A DNA stretch of 64,000 nt from CAUZIB01 sp963663925 (GTDB taxonomy: Bacteria > Acidobacteriota > Vicinamibacteria > Vicinamibacterales > UBA8438): contig OZ250139.1 in NCBI GenBank assembly GCA_965237405.1, positions 2,232,001-2,296,000 on the forward strand, given 5' to 3'. Under the pieces are notes generated by a model. That model worked only from the letters and a program-made list of their open reading frames with translations. It had not been told where the DNA came from and did not search any database. Of the stretch, positions 1-8,817 are shown piece after piece; position 1 is the first letter of the stretch; each line of letters begins with the position of its first letter. A program made the translations under genes and the position numbers.

Positions 1-894
1 ATCGCCAATGACCTAAGTCCATATGCGAGGCTTCTCACCCGTGCGAAGCTCTTTCCCTATGGCTCGCTAGAACTGGCGCTGGACGATCTTCATCGTTCCG
101 CCAAAGCCGTCAAGAAGGAGGCTAGGCAAGATCTGCGGTCGGTGCCGAACTGGGTTCGAGAGTTCTTTCATCCCGATACACTCCGCGAGATCCTGATCTG
201 GACCTCGGTGCTGCGTCGTCGGCGACACTGGTTCCTACTGGCGTGTTTGATGGGAATTCTGCATCATCAACGCCCAGGCTTCCTTTCCTTTCCAAGCAGT
301 CACTCGGTACCGTACTTGCGGTTGCGGAAGTTCCCCCGTGACCAGTTTCCTGAAATGTACAAGTACCGATCGTTAGTGGATCGGCTAGAGGGAAAAGTGT
401 CGCGCGCATTTCGACGGGTTCCAGAGTTGGATTTTGATGTGCGCCGCTCGTGTTACTCGCAGGATGCCGCTCGATTCAACCCAGGCCGGGTCGATGTCAT
501 CCTCACGAGCCCGCCATACATGCGGCAGCTCGACTATGGTCGAGATAATCGCTTGCGATTGTGGTTTCTGGGGTGTCTGGACAGCGATGCTCTCGACGAG
601 TCCGTGTCGCCGGCCGAGAGCGATTTCCTTGCATTGATGCGAGCATGTGTCAGGCGCTGGAAAGACCTCCTGAGCCCTGAAGGTAACTGTGTTCTAGTCA
701 TGGGTGATGCGTGCAGTCGGGAGAACCGCAGTGCGCTTCCGGATGCGGTGACCCAACTCGCGCGCGATGCTGGCTTTGTTTTCGCAGATCATCGCACGGA
801 CGTCATTCCGAGCGACAGGCGAGTCAGGCGAGGGATCACTGGCAGTTTGTCGGAGACGATTCTGGTGCTGCGCAAAGGCGGAGCCGCGCGGTAG
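1..894 (+). CDS. DNA methyltransferase, C-terminal part (start outside window)
   Basis: The frame is open from base 1, so the gene begins before the window. The first residues contain NDLSPYA followed by LLTRAK, as in N4-cytosine/N6-adenine DNA methylases. A TSPPYM box (aminomethyltransferase motif IV, [NDS]PPY type) lies at about codon 170, and the C-terminus has a strand/helix pattern ending ETILVLRK. By family it would methylate an exocyclic amino group of adenine or cytosine. It lies 171 bp upstream of a kinase-ATPase gene on the same strand and may be the modification partner of that module. The SAM-binding motif I is not visible because the N-terminus is missing. A related short fragment lies at 42997-43281. 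Confidence 0.82.
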   Translation: MANDLSPYARLLTRAKLFPYGSLELALDDLHRSAKAVKKEARQDLRSVPNWVREFFHPDTLREILIWTSVLRRRRHWFLLACLMGILHHQRPGFLSFPSSHSVPYLRLRKFPRDQFPEMYKYRSLVDRLEGKVSRAFRRVPELDFDVRRSCYSQDAARFNPGRVDVILTSPPYMRQLDYGRDNRLRLWFLGCLDSDALDESVSPAESDFLALMRACVRRWKDLLSPEGNCVLVMGDACSRENRSALPDAVTQLARDAGFVFADHRTDVIPSDRRVRRGITGSLSETILVLRKGGAAR

Positions 895-1065
895 GGAAAA
901 TATCCTGCAGCGGTCCAATACACGACACTACAGCATCGGGGAACTCGAGGAGACGCCGCGACCTCTGTGGAACACACGTGAGACAGTGCTAGTGTTTCGA
1001 GAGTGTTCGTCGAATCGAATCGCAAATGGCACGTTTTGCGTGACACGTAGTTCAAAAGACACATC

Positions 1066-3570
1066 ATGAGAAAACACCTGCCTGCGCCAGAGCAGTTTGT
1101 TGGACAGCGAATACCCGACCATCCCGAGTACGTCATCGCCGAGAAACTTGATTCTGGCTGCAACGGACACGTCTTTGTCGCCCGTTCCGACACACTCGGC
1201 CGAGAGATCGCGTGCAAGGTGATCCCTGCTGCAAATCTGATAGGTGCCGATCGCAGCCCTCCGACCTGGAAAGAAGAGATCCTCAAGGCGAACAGTGTGC
1301 CGTCGAACCGAGTCGTTAAGTTTTACAGCACCGGGATATGGCCAACCAAGGATGGGAATTGTGTATTCCTATTGTCCGATCTCGTTCGCGGCCAAGCTCT
1401 GCGCACACATCAGAAGACCTCATCTGTCAGTCTCCTGTTTGTGTTGGACTTTTTCAAAGAGATGCTGGATTTTTTGCGAGAGCTGCAGGAGGTCGGTCTT
1501 GAACATGGCGATTTTCACGCAGGTAACGTGCTGGTCGAAGACCGCTCTGCGTCGTTGATCGGAGGTCCTTACGCGTTTCGAGTAACTGATTTCGGGGTCG
1601 CACCGTTGACTAGCGGTGCAGATCTTCTAGATGACTTCGATCAAGTCGGGCTTATGTTGCGCGACCTCCTGGATCTTGTGGATTACCAGGCGTGCACTCC
1701 CAAAGAGCGACATATGTTCGACGTTCTCAACGACGACTTTCTAGCGAAGGGACTTTTTGAGCAAGACGCCGCGCACGACGAGCGAGCCCGAAATCCGATC
1801 TTGCTCTTCGAGTCGCTGCAGAATAAAGAGAGGAGTTTTACGGTCCACACCTTCGGAATCGCTCGGCGTAAGCTGGTTACACCGTTCGACTACCTCAGCT
1901 GCGAACAAATCGGCGAATCTCATGCGCTCCTGAAGGATTTGTACTCGGACAAGATGGTTGGCCTCCGTGTCATTGAAGAAAGCAACAATCTGGTATTGAC
2001 AGGACCGCGAGGGTGCGGCAAAACAACCGTCTTTCGGAGCCTGAGCCTGAAGCACCGGTACTACACGGAAGATGATGCGCCGGAGTTGGTCTCGTACATT
2101 GGCATCTATTACCGGTGCGATGACCTCTATTTCAATTTTCCTCGGTACGTCTTGCCGACCCGCACTGATGCGCTCGACGTGCCGTTACATTTCATTTCAG
2201 CGACGTTGATGCGTGAAATGCTGGAGGCGTTAGGCCTCTGGCTCCCGCGACAGTCTCCCGAGGAGTGGCAGCGCGACGAGGCGAACGTCGCTAGAGAACT
2301 GTGGAAAGTACTCGGCCTGCGAAAGCCACAGCAGCCTAGCGCAGACACGTTTGCTGCGCTTCAGCGCGCGCTCGGACAGGAACGCGAGCGTGCGGCGAAG
2401 AAACAGCGTTTCGTGGACGATCCTACCCAATCCTTTGGAGAGTACTTCGGCCCCGGCGTCTTGCCGGCGTTCTGCTTGGCGCTTTCCGAACGCATGTCAT
2501 GCCTCGCTGGACGGCCAATCGTCTTCTTCGTTGATGACTACTCGAAGCCGAAGATCAGCAGCGAGTTGCAGCGGAACGCAAATCGTCTACTGATGCAGCG
2601 CAGCTCAGCGTGCTTTTTCAAGCTAGCCACTGAGAGCCCGGCTTCATACGAGAGTAGCGATGTCGATGGGAAATCTTACGTTGAAGGGCGTGAGTTTCGT
2701 CTCATCAATCTCGGGATCGACTTCATCAGGGCAGAGAGCGATGACAAGCTGAGGTTTGTTGATGATGTGTTCAAGCGACGGTTTCAATATACGAAGAACT
2801 TTCCGGTGTCGTCGCTTAACGGGCTTGTCGGCGACGAATCGAACGGGGTATCGCACAACGAGATGGCGAGAGCGCTTCGAGACGGCAAGCATCCAAAGAT
2901 CTGGGGCCGTCGCGCACTCGGGGAACTATGCAGCGGCGACATCCATTTTCTTATCGAACTTGTAGGGAAGATGGTGGCAGCTAGCGGCGGCGTGGACGCG
3001 TTGGTTGGTGGGACGGTGCCGGCGATCACGGCCGTAATCCAGAACAAGGCGATCCGCGATGAGGCCGGCAGTTTCCTTCGAAACCTTCGCACACTCCCGA
3101 CAGGACAGGCGTTGGTTGAAGTCGTCGAAGCGTTTGGAAGCGTGGCGTCTTCATACCTACGTTTCAAGGATTCAAGGAACGAAACGTCCTGGCCGCCGCA
3201 TCAAGCATCGCGAATTGAGCCCTACGAAGAGCTTCACCTCACGGGCCCGGCGAAGGAGATCTACGAGGACCTCCTCCGCTATTCCGTGTTCATCGAGGAT
3301 GTTCGCGGAAAGAGCCGGAGGGGAAACGTCGTTCCGCGCCTCTATTTGAGGCGGTTCTTGATTCCGTTCTTTAACCTCACGTTTAGCCGCCGGGACTCCC
3401 TTGAGCTCAGCGTGGAGGACTTTAGAAGCCTTCTCCTCGATCCGAAGGGGTTCGAGAGCAGGAAGCGGCTTAAGAGTGCTGTCCCGAATGAGGTGTCAGT
3501 CGAGGACGCCGGTCCGGACGCAACGCCTGCGCAGCTCCCCCTCAACCTCGTCCGTCCACCGCAGGAGTAG
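1066..3570 (+). CDS. Protein kinase-like domain fused to ORC/CDC6-type AAA ATPase
   Basis: 834 residues. Residues 20-250 read as a Ser/Thr kinase: glycine loop GCNG at 31-34, the conserved Lys in CKVIP (K51), catalytic loop HGDFHAGN (147-154) and DFG at 175-177, so the key catalytic residues are present. After a linker comes a P-loop ATPase with Walker A GPRGCGKT (313-320) and Walker B PIVFFVDDYSKP (about 483-494); the latter, followed by RNANRLLMQRSS, resembles ORC-CDC6-like AAA proteins in bacterial defence loci. The C-terminal 300 residues are mostly helical and unassigned. The stop is followed after 2 nt by the next start, so the two genes form an operon. Kinase-ATPase fusions suggest phage sensing and signalling, but the function is inferred. 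Confidence 0.8.
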   Translation: MRKHLPAPEQFVGQRIPDHPEYVIAEKLDSGCNGHVFVARSDTLGREIACKVIPAANLIGADRSPPTWKEEILKANSVPSNRVVKFYSTGIWPTKDGNCVFLLSDLVRGQALRTHQKTSSVSLLFVLDFFKEMLDFLRELQEVGLEHGDFHAGNVLVEDRSASLIGGPYAFRVTDFGVAPLTSGADLLDDFDQVGLMLRDLLDLVDYQACTPKERHMFDVLNDDFLAKGLFEQDAAHDERARNPILLFESLQNKERSFTVHTFGIARRKLVTPFDYLSCEQIGESHALLKDLYSDKMVGLRVIEESNNLVLTGPRGCGKTTVFRSLSLKHRYYTEDDAPELVSYIGIYYRCDDLYFNFPRYVLPTRTDALDVPLHFISATLMREMLEALGLWLPRQSPEEWQRDEANVARELWKVLGLRKPQQPSADTFAALQRALGQERERAAKKQRFVDDPTQSFGEYFGPGVLPAFCLALSERMSCLAGRPIVFFVDDYSKPKISSELQRNANRLLMQRSSACFFKLATESPASYESSDVDGKSYVEGREFRLINLGIDFIRAESDDKLRFVDDVFKRRFQYTKNFPVSSLNGLVGDESNGVSHNEMARALRDGKHPKIWGRRALGELCSGDIHFLIELVGKMVAASGGVDALVGGTVPAITAVIQNKAIRDEAGSFLRNLRTLPTGQALVEVVEAFGSVASSYLRFKDSRNETSWPPHQASRIEPYEELHLTGPAKEIYEDLLRYSVFIEDVRGKSRRGNVVPRLYLRRFLIPFFNLTFSRRDSLELSVEDFRSLLLDPKGFESRKRLKSAVPNEVSVEDAGPDATPAQLPLNLVRPPQE

Positions 3571-3572
3571 AT

Positions 3573-4604
3573 ATGCGAGTTCTTCGTGCGGATGAACGGC
3601 TCCGACAATTGCCGCATCCTGAGCTTCAGGTCACTGCCGCACCAAGACTCGGTTCAAATGACGTGCTGTTGACCTGCGCTGGGTTTGAGGATCGAGCTAT
3701 CGAGGCACTGCGCCGGGCGGTCTTGGCGGGTTGCCGTGGCTTTCGCGTCCTGTGCATCGAGTACGTGCCAAAGATTGAGGCAAACAAAGGAAAGGACATC
3801 GCTAGCCTTTGCGGCCAGGCGCAAGTAACCCTCGAATCGCTGACGTTCGACCGCGAGCGTCCCGCCGGCGCCGCCGAGCAAATCCTCGCGCGTGTACCGG
3901 AGAGCCATCGCCTCCACGTTGATTTGTCCGGTATGTCAAGGATCTTGATCGTCCAGGTCGTGGCGGCGCTCGTACGCAGCGCGCACTGTGAACGATCGGA
4001 GGTATTGTACTGCAGCGCGAAAGTCTACCCGCCTAAGCGGGAAGAAGTTGAATCGAAGCTTGCCGAGCGCACGGACCTCATCGGTCAAACAGTGTTTCTC
4101 TCTGCGGGCGTGTTCGGCCTCACGATTGTGCCTGAGCTCTCCAGCGTAGCTATGCAGGGTCAGCCGATCCGGGTCATCACGTTTCCTTCTTGGAACACAA
4201 CACAGCTTGCTGCAGTCTGCTCTGAAATACAGGCCTCCCACTTTACTATTGTGCATGGGGTTCCTCCAGATCCGCAGAACGCTTGGCGACGCGACGCAAT
4301 CAGGGCACTAAATCGAATCGAGTGGTTGCCTGGCCAAGAGGAATTCGACGTGAGCACGCTGGACTATAGGGAAACGCTCGACTTGCTGTTGAATATCTAC
4401 GACACGCACCGACAGGGCGCGAAACTAGTCGTATGTCCGACGGGCAGCAAGATGCAATCTCTCGCGGTCGGCGTCGTTTGCGCGTTCCTGCGAGATGTGC
4501 AGGTCGCGTACCCCACTCCACGTTTGTTCTCTGCTCCGGCTGACTACACAGAAGGTGTGGGGGATTTATACCGATTGCCACTTGAACAATTCATCACACC
4601 GTGA
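3573..4604 (+). CDS. Two-part Rossmann/CARF-like protein of unknown function
   Basis: 343 residues, starting 2 nt after the kinase-ATPase stop. No family is recognised with certainty. Three motifs stand out: GFEDRA (37-42) after a hydrophobic strand, HVDLSGMSR (115-123), and PTGSKMQSLAVG (289-300) after a strand. The last is close in form to the TGGTK-type loop of CARF/DUF1887 ligand-binding domains, and the two halves (about 25-150 and 195-320) look like repeated alpha/beta folds. No nuclease, membrane or zinc motif is seen. Next to a kinase-ATPase it could be a ligand sensor or effector regulator. Expression is probably driven by the upstream gene's promoter. The fold assignment is tentative. 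Confidence 0.6.
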   Translation: MRVLRADERLRQLPHPELQVTAAPRLGSNDVLLTCAGFEDRAIEALRRAVLAGCRGFRVLCIEYVPKIEANKGKDIASLCGQAQVTLESLTFDRERPAGAAEQILARVPESHRLHVDLSGMSRILIVQVVAALVRSAHCERSEVLYCSAKVYPPKREEVESKLAERTDLIGQTVFLSAGVFGLTIVPELSSVAMQGQPIRVITFPSWNTTQLAAVCSEIQASHFTIVHGVPPDPQNAWRRDAIRALNRIEWLPGQEEFDVSTLDYRETLDLLLNIYDTHRQGAKLVVCPTGSKMQSLAVGVVCAFLRDVQVAYPTPRLFSAPADYTEGVGDLYRLPLEQFITP

Positions 4605-4607
4605 AGG

Positions 4608-4675
4608 GGCGTTGTTGCACGAATCGTGACTGGCCCGCACGATGCCCACCGACAGGATCCTCACCTGTGGGTGGC
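4608..4675. mobile_element. Solo end of an IS5-type element
   Basis: About 60 bp beginning GGCGTTGTTGCACGAATCGT match, with only about three differences, the reverse complement of the end of the IS5-type relic at 10742-10995. The terminal GGCGTTGTTG is also shared with the two full IS5 copies. No transposase remains here. It lies between the stop of the CARF-like gene and the next transposase. Confidence 0.7.
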
Positions 4676-4750
4676 GAATTACTACTCAGCCCGCAATCCG
4701 TTGAGATTGTCAAGTTTGGTGATCCTGGGAGTGGTCGCTAGGATGTTCCG

Positions 4751-5824
4751 ATGCGCGACCCGATCATCCTGCTGGTGCACCTGATCGCCACCCTGGCCCG
4801 GCTGATGGGCCCCGGCGGCCTGCGGTCTGTCGTGGCTGAATCGGTCTTGGTCAAGCAGCAATTGCTCATTCTGAATCGCTCGCGGCACCGGGCGCCGAAT
4901 CTCTGCGCGTCGGATCGGATCCTCGCCGGCGTGTGTGCACTGTTCATGCGCCCGGCCCGGGTGATTCGCTCAGCGATCGTGCTGAGACCGTCGACGATCC
5001 TGGAGTTCCATCGGGCTCTGCGCACCCGCAAGTACCGCTGGCGGTTTTCACCCACGCGCCGTCGCACCGGCCCCCAAGGACCGTCCAAAGCACTGGTCGA
5101 CGCCATCGTCGACATGAAGCGGCGCAACCCCAGGTGGGGCTGTCCGCGGATCGCCCAACAGATCGCGCTCGCCTTTGCGGTCGACATCGACAAGGACGTG
5201 GTGCGCCGAGTGCTCGCCACGCACTATCGACCGGCACCCCGCTCGGGTGGTCCGTCCTGGCTGACATTCCTGGGGCATGCGAAAGATAGCCTGTGGAGCA
5301 TCGACCTGTTCCGGTGCGAGTCGGCGACCCTGCGAAGCCATTGGGTGCTGGTGGTGATGGACCAATACACGCGGCGGATCGTCGGCTTTGGCATCCATGC
5401 TGGAACCGTGGATGGCCGCGCCCTGTGCCGCATGTTCAACCATGCGATTCGAGGGCTCTCGCGTCCGAAGCGCCTCAGCTCCGACAACGACCCGCTGTAT
5501 CGGTTTCACCAATGGTGCGCCAACCTGCGGGTGCTGCAGGTGACCGAGGTGAAGAGTGTGCCGTATGTGCCGCTGTCGCATCCGTTTGTCGAACGGTTGA
5601 TCGGCACGCTGCGACGAGCATGCGTGGATCAACTGCTGTTCTGGTCTGCGTCGGACCTGGAAGACAAACTGGTGGCCTTCCAGGACTTCTACAATGCGCA
5701 TCGGGCCCATGCGTCGTTGGACGGGCGGACGCCCGTCCCGATACGAAAGGATGTCGCACGGCTCGACCGCTACCGATGGGACGCGCATTGCCGTGGTCTC
5801 TATCAGACGCCGATCGCGGCGTGA
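4751..5824 (+). CDS. Integrase-core (rve) DDE transposase
   Basis: 357 residues. An N-terminal helical/HTH part (VLVKQQLLILNR, LRPSTILEFHRAL) is followed by a DDE core: SLWSIDLFRCES (first Asp), SSDNDPLY (second Asp) and LSHPFVERLIGTLRR (Glu). The end FYNAHRAHASLDGRTP is typical of the IS3/IS481 superfamily. A diverged homologue of nearly the same length is at 22706-23797. No terminal inverted repeats were resolved. The element separates the kinase-ATPase operon from vapBC. Confidence 0.85.
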   Translation: MRDPIILLVHLIATLARLMGPGGLRSVVAESVLVKQQLLILNRSRHRAPNLCASDRILAGVCALFMRPARVIRSAIVLRPSTILEFHRALRTRKYRWRFSPTRRRTGPQGPSKALVDAIVDMKRRNPRWGCPRIAQQIALAFAVDIDKDVVRRVLATHYRPAPRSGGPSWLTFLGHAKDSLWSIDLFRCESATLRSHWVLVVMDQYTRRIVGFGIHAGTVDGRALCRMFNHAIRGLSRPKRLSSDNDPLYRFHQWCANLRVLQVTEVKSVPYVPLSHPFVERLIGTLRRACVDQLLFWSASDLEDKLVAFQDFYNAHRAHASLDGRTPVPIRKDVARLDRYRWDAHCRGLYQTPIAA

Positions 5825-5836
5825 CATCTGACCAGC

Positions 5837-6037
5837 GAAGACGGTGGCGAGCGGGTCGACGCGCCCGCGTTCGACGTCTATCGCGACACAGCAGGGCAGT
5901 GCGTCAGCTGCACGCCTTACTCATGCCATCGCGACAACTTCGCGGGGGACTCCCGGCTCATGGGACCCGAAGATCGAACGATGTCGGATTCCTACGAATT
6001 CGCCACCCACAGGTTCACGGCGACGATGGAGAACTGA
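5837..6037 (+). pseudogene. Possible 3' fragment of an unrecognised gene
   Basis: An open frame of 66 codons with no start begins just after the transposase and ends at a TGA. It has four cysteines, including CVSCTPYSC, and ends TATMEN. The composition looks coding, but no family is recognised. It may be the tail of a gene cut by the neighbouring transposon. Confidence 0.25.
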
Positions 6038-6294
6038 TTCCCGCCGTTCATGCCGTCCGTGTTCTGTCTCTTAGGCTCCTTCACCTTGGCCACGGTCCGC
6101 AATGTGGCCGCGCTGGCACGTGTTGAACGGCCACTCCTAGCGCGTTGCGTCATCAAGAAGCCTCCTCATGGCGGCCCGCGACTCTGGAGGCTCCGCTTCC
6201 CCAGCACCGAGGGTCGTGGCGGCCGCAGGTGGCCCTCGGTACGACGCGACCCTTTTGTCTGATCGGCGCCGTGACCACTCGAACGGAATCTGGC

Positions 6295-6768
6295 TTACTC
6301 AACCGCATATCCAAGTGCTTCTGCGTTTTCGCGAACCCGAGTGTCCCGTGTTACGACCACGATCAACGGCGGTGGCTCGCCAAGCAGCTCCGTTGTCGCC
6401 AAGTGCACCGCGTCGAGCGTACGAATCGGCTCGACCGGAAACGGTCTGCGGACGCGAGCGAGCACCGCGTCTGTGACACCGACGAGGTAGCAGCGACGCT
6501 CAAAACGACCGAGCGCGCGCACTGCCGCTCGCTCTTCGTCGGCTGTCAGCCGCGCAAGTGCACGCGCCCGAAGAATCGCTCGTGCGGTTTCGGCGATCGT
6601 CAATGCGGACGTGACCTTCCGTCCTCGAGTACGGACCGATTTCAAGGCGTCTGAGTCATGCTCCAGCAGCGCGGCGACCAGCGCGCTGGACTCGATGTAT
6701 CGAACACCAGTGGTGTCCGCGGTCGAATGCGGCGCTTTGGCTCTACGCTTCGCCACGATCGGCGTCAA
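6295..6768 (-). CDS. vapC: PIN-domain toxin, VapC family
   Basis: 157 residues with the PIN layout of acidic residues: YIESSALVAALL (E26 where most relatives have Asp), IAETARAI (E60), RTLDAVHLAT (D119) and TRDTRVRENAEALG (D142). VapC proteins are Mg2+-dependent RNases that cut tRNA or rRNA. The start overlaps the end of the antitoxin gene by 26 nt, the usual coupling of these pairs. A slightly downstream start is possible because the first 20 residues are not PIN-like. The Glu-for-Asp change is conservative, and activity is plausible. Confidence 0.8.
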   Translation of the reverse strand: MTPIVAKRRAKAPHSTADTTGVRYIESSALVAALLEHDSDALKSVRTRGRKVTSALTIAETARAILRARALARLTADEERAAVRALGRFERRCYLVGVTDAVLARVRRPFPVEPIRTLDAVHLATTELLGEPPPLIVVVTRDTRVRENAEALGYAVE

Positions 6769-7033
6769 TCAACTCGGCGGCAGTTCCCGCCGGAAGCCGG
6801 ATGTTCGGCCACCCTTCTGTCGGGTCACCGGCTTCGAGTGGTGGGCGAATCACGCTGGAGGCGACGAGCTCGTCGAAGCGGCTGGGCGTGCCTTTCGCCT
6901 TTGTACCTGGCGGGACAAGCTCCGCGACCACGCGGCCATGAGTCGTGATTGCAACACGCTCGCCGGCCTCAATCCGCCGGATGTAGCGGCTCAGGTTGTC
7001 TTTGAGTTCGCGGATGCCTGTGGAAGTCACCAC
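6743..7033 (-). CDS. vapB: Phd/YefM-type antitoxin partner of VapC
   Basis: 96 residues if started at the GTG at 7033 (a second GTG lies at 7030). The N-terminus STGIRELKDNLSRYIRRIEA and ERVAITTHGRVVAELVP match the DNA-binding part of Phd/YefM antitoxins; the C-terminal half should bind the PIN toxin. A longer frame reaches 7192 but adds unrelated residues across a good promoter, so the short start is preferred. It lies just upstream of vapC with overlapping ends. Confidence 0.75.
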   Translation of the reverse strand: MVTSTGIRELKDNLSRYIRRIEAGERVAITTHGRVVAELVPPGTKAKGTPSRFDELVASSVIRPPLEAGDPTEGWPNIRLPAGTAAELIDADRGEA

Positions 7034-7036
7034 GAG

Positions 7037-7066
7037 ATTATAGCCAGATGTAGCCACAATCGACAA
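7037..7066 (-). promoter_or_regulatory. Promoter of vapBC, probably leaderless
   Basis: On the minus strand TTGTCG (7066-7061) and TATAAT (7042-7037) are separated by 18 nt. A start point about 7 nt downstream falls at the GTG codons at 7033/7030, so the mRNA would have little or no leader. No Shine-Dalgarno sequence is seen before either GTG. Confidence 0.5.
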
Positions 7067-7442
7067 ACGAGATCCTCTGCGCCTCCACGTATTGGTTGAA
7101 AATCGTTTGTTGCTGCCCACAGAGGCAACTCGGCTGTCACCTCGGATTCGAGAGACGTCGACGTTGATCGCTCGGACGACTGGGGCGGGCATGGCGTGAA
7201 GATTCTTTGTGATTCAGAGAACTTCCGTATGGATTGAGGCTTCAACAGGGGAACTGCGGCCGGCCTATATTTCCCTGAGGTCTGCCGCAACTTGCTCCAC
7301 GGACTCGAAGCATTCTAACCGTCTCTCCAGGCGACCGCGCGGACACGATGACGTTCGACCAGAACGTCCAGTTTTGGATGGTTATCGGGACGTGGATTGC
7401 AGGATTGACAACACTCCTGACCGTGCCGCCCGGTCACCAGCG
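7067..7442. other. Intergenic stretch with no supported gene
   Basis: Between the vapBC promoter and the integrase fragment there are only short overlapping frames on both strands without recognisable motifs. No RNA gene or strong repeat is visible. Confidence 0.5.
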
Positions 7443-8016
7443 TCATGCCACCACCTGCCCACGCGCCCCACTGAGGTAGTCCGCCCACTCGTCCATCAGG
7501 CGCCGCCGACGCTCGAAGAGATCACTGCGGGCGTAGGCTGCCTCCGTCGGGTTGCGCACCGTATGGGCGAGCGCCGCCTCGACCACCTCGCGGGGTGTGC
7601 TCGTCCGTTCCGCGGCCCAGTCCCGGAAGCTCGACCGGAACCCATGCGGCACGGCGGCGAGGCCGAGTTCCTTGATCAATTTCGAGAGCGTCGTGTTGGA
7701 GAGTGGCTTCCCGCGCAGACTGCGGAATACGAGGCCCGTGCCGTCACTGCGTCTCCGTGCGTCGTGCAGGATCGCGAGCGCCCGCCCCGAGAGCGGGACG
7801 CGGTGATCCCGCTTCGCCTTCATGCGCGCGCCGGGGATGGTCCAGACGCCCGCGTCCAGGTCCATTTCGTCCCACGTCGCCAGGCGCACTTCGCCGGAGC
7901 GCGCCGCCGTCAGCACCAGGAACTCGAACGCATCCTTGGTGGTGACCGAGGCCTGGGAGGATCGCACGGTCGCGAGGGCGTCTGCCACCGCGCCGTGGGG
8001 CAGCGCCCGCATGGGC
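7443..8016 (-). pseudogene. Tyrosine integrase, C-terminal half (copy 1)
   Basis: About 190 residues of the catalytic domain of a P4-type phage/island integrase: ARSGEVRLATWDEM (first Arg), HGFRSSFRDWAAE (H-x-x-R), ALAHTVRNPTEAAYARSD (the HT and Tyr region) and FERRRRLMDEWADYL. The N-terminal arm-binding and SAM-like domains are missing because IS6 copy 1 begins at 8017. Nearly the same sequence occurs in inverted orientation at 30284-30930 and degenerate at 36061-36649. It is not expected to be active. Confidence 0.88.
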
Positions 8017-8817
8017 TTTGTCAGGTTAACATCGCACGGACAGGCTTCGCCTCCGATGAGATCGCGACTCAGACTCTCGATCTAGACACACGTCGCCTCA
8101 CGCCAGACGCCGAAGCCACGTTCGCGTAACAGGCGATGGTGGACGGCTCTCATCAGATGACGGCCGGTGCGAAAGAGATTCTGCACGAGTCCGTGCACCG
8201 AGAGAAATCGCTGCGCCTGTGCCGTGGACTTGAACCCCCGCATCTGCCGCTCGCGTTGTCGCGTCGGCTGATGCGAGACCTCGGCTCGATTGTTCTCGTA
8301 CTGCCGCGTGCTGTGTGGGACGGATGGCATCACGGTGCGGTGCGCCGCCGAATAGCTCCGCAGTTTGTCCGTGATCAAGCGGTTGGGCAACCGGCCCTGT
8401 CCCTTCAACACCTTGCGGAAGAATCGTATGGCCGCCCGGCGATTGCGTCGAGACTGGACGAGGATGTCGAGGAGGTCGCCGTCCTGGTCCACGGCTCGCC
8501 AGAGATATCGGCGTTGCCCTTGAATCGTGGCGAAGACCTCGTCCAGATACCAGGTGTCACCCAGACGGCCACGGCGACGCCGTAGCGTGCGCGCATACGC
8601 CGGACCAAAAGTCAGACACCATTGTCGGATGGTCTCGTAGGTGACGGTGACCCCCCGTTGCGCCAGGAGATCCTCCGCATCGCGAAAGCTGAGAGAAAAC
8701 CGGTGATACAGCCACACCGCGTGGCTGATGATCTCAGGCGGGAATCGGTAGCCGCGATAGCTCGGTGTCTGGCTGCTCATCCGTCCACTGTGCCACTTGC
8801 ACTCTCAACCTGACAAT
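8017..8817 (-). mobile_element. IS6-family insertion sequence, copy 1
   Basis: About 800 bp, the usual IS6 size, bounded by inverted repeats TTGTCAGGTT near 8018 and AACCTGACAA near 8807-8816. It holds one transposase gene. No 8-bp target duplication is visible at the flanks. One flank is an integrase and the other an ATPase gene, each cut at the element edge, so the element probably marks a deletion or cointegrate junction. Confidence 0.85.
8082..8780 (-). CDS. IS6-family transposase
   Basis: 232 residues, full length. It opens with YRGYRFPPEIISHAVWLYHR, then a zinc-finger-less HTH, and has the DDE core: TWYLDEVFATIQG (first Asp), LITDKLRSY (second Asp) and RAEVSHQPTRQRERQMRGFK (Glu in NRAEVSHQ). 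This is the IS26/IS6 arrangement. It shares its architecture and about two thirds of its residues with the copy at 18122-18820. Confidence 0.93.
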   Translation of the reverse strand: MSSQTPSYRGYRFPPEIISHAVWLYHRFSLSFRDAEDLLAQRGVTVTYETIRQWCLTFGPAYARTLRRRRGRLGDTWYLDEVFATIQGQRRYLWRAVDQDGDLLDILVQSRRNRRAAIRFFRKVLKGQGRLPNRLITDKLRSYSAAHRTVMPSVPHSTRQYENNRAEVSHQPTRQRERQMRGFKSTAQAQRFLSVHGLVQNLFRTGRHLMRAVHHRLLRERGFGVWREATCV

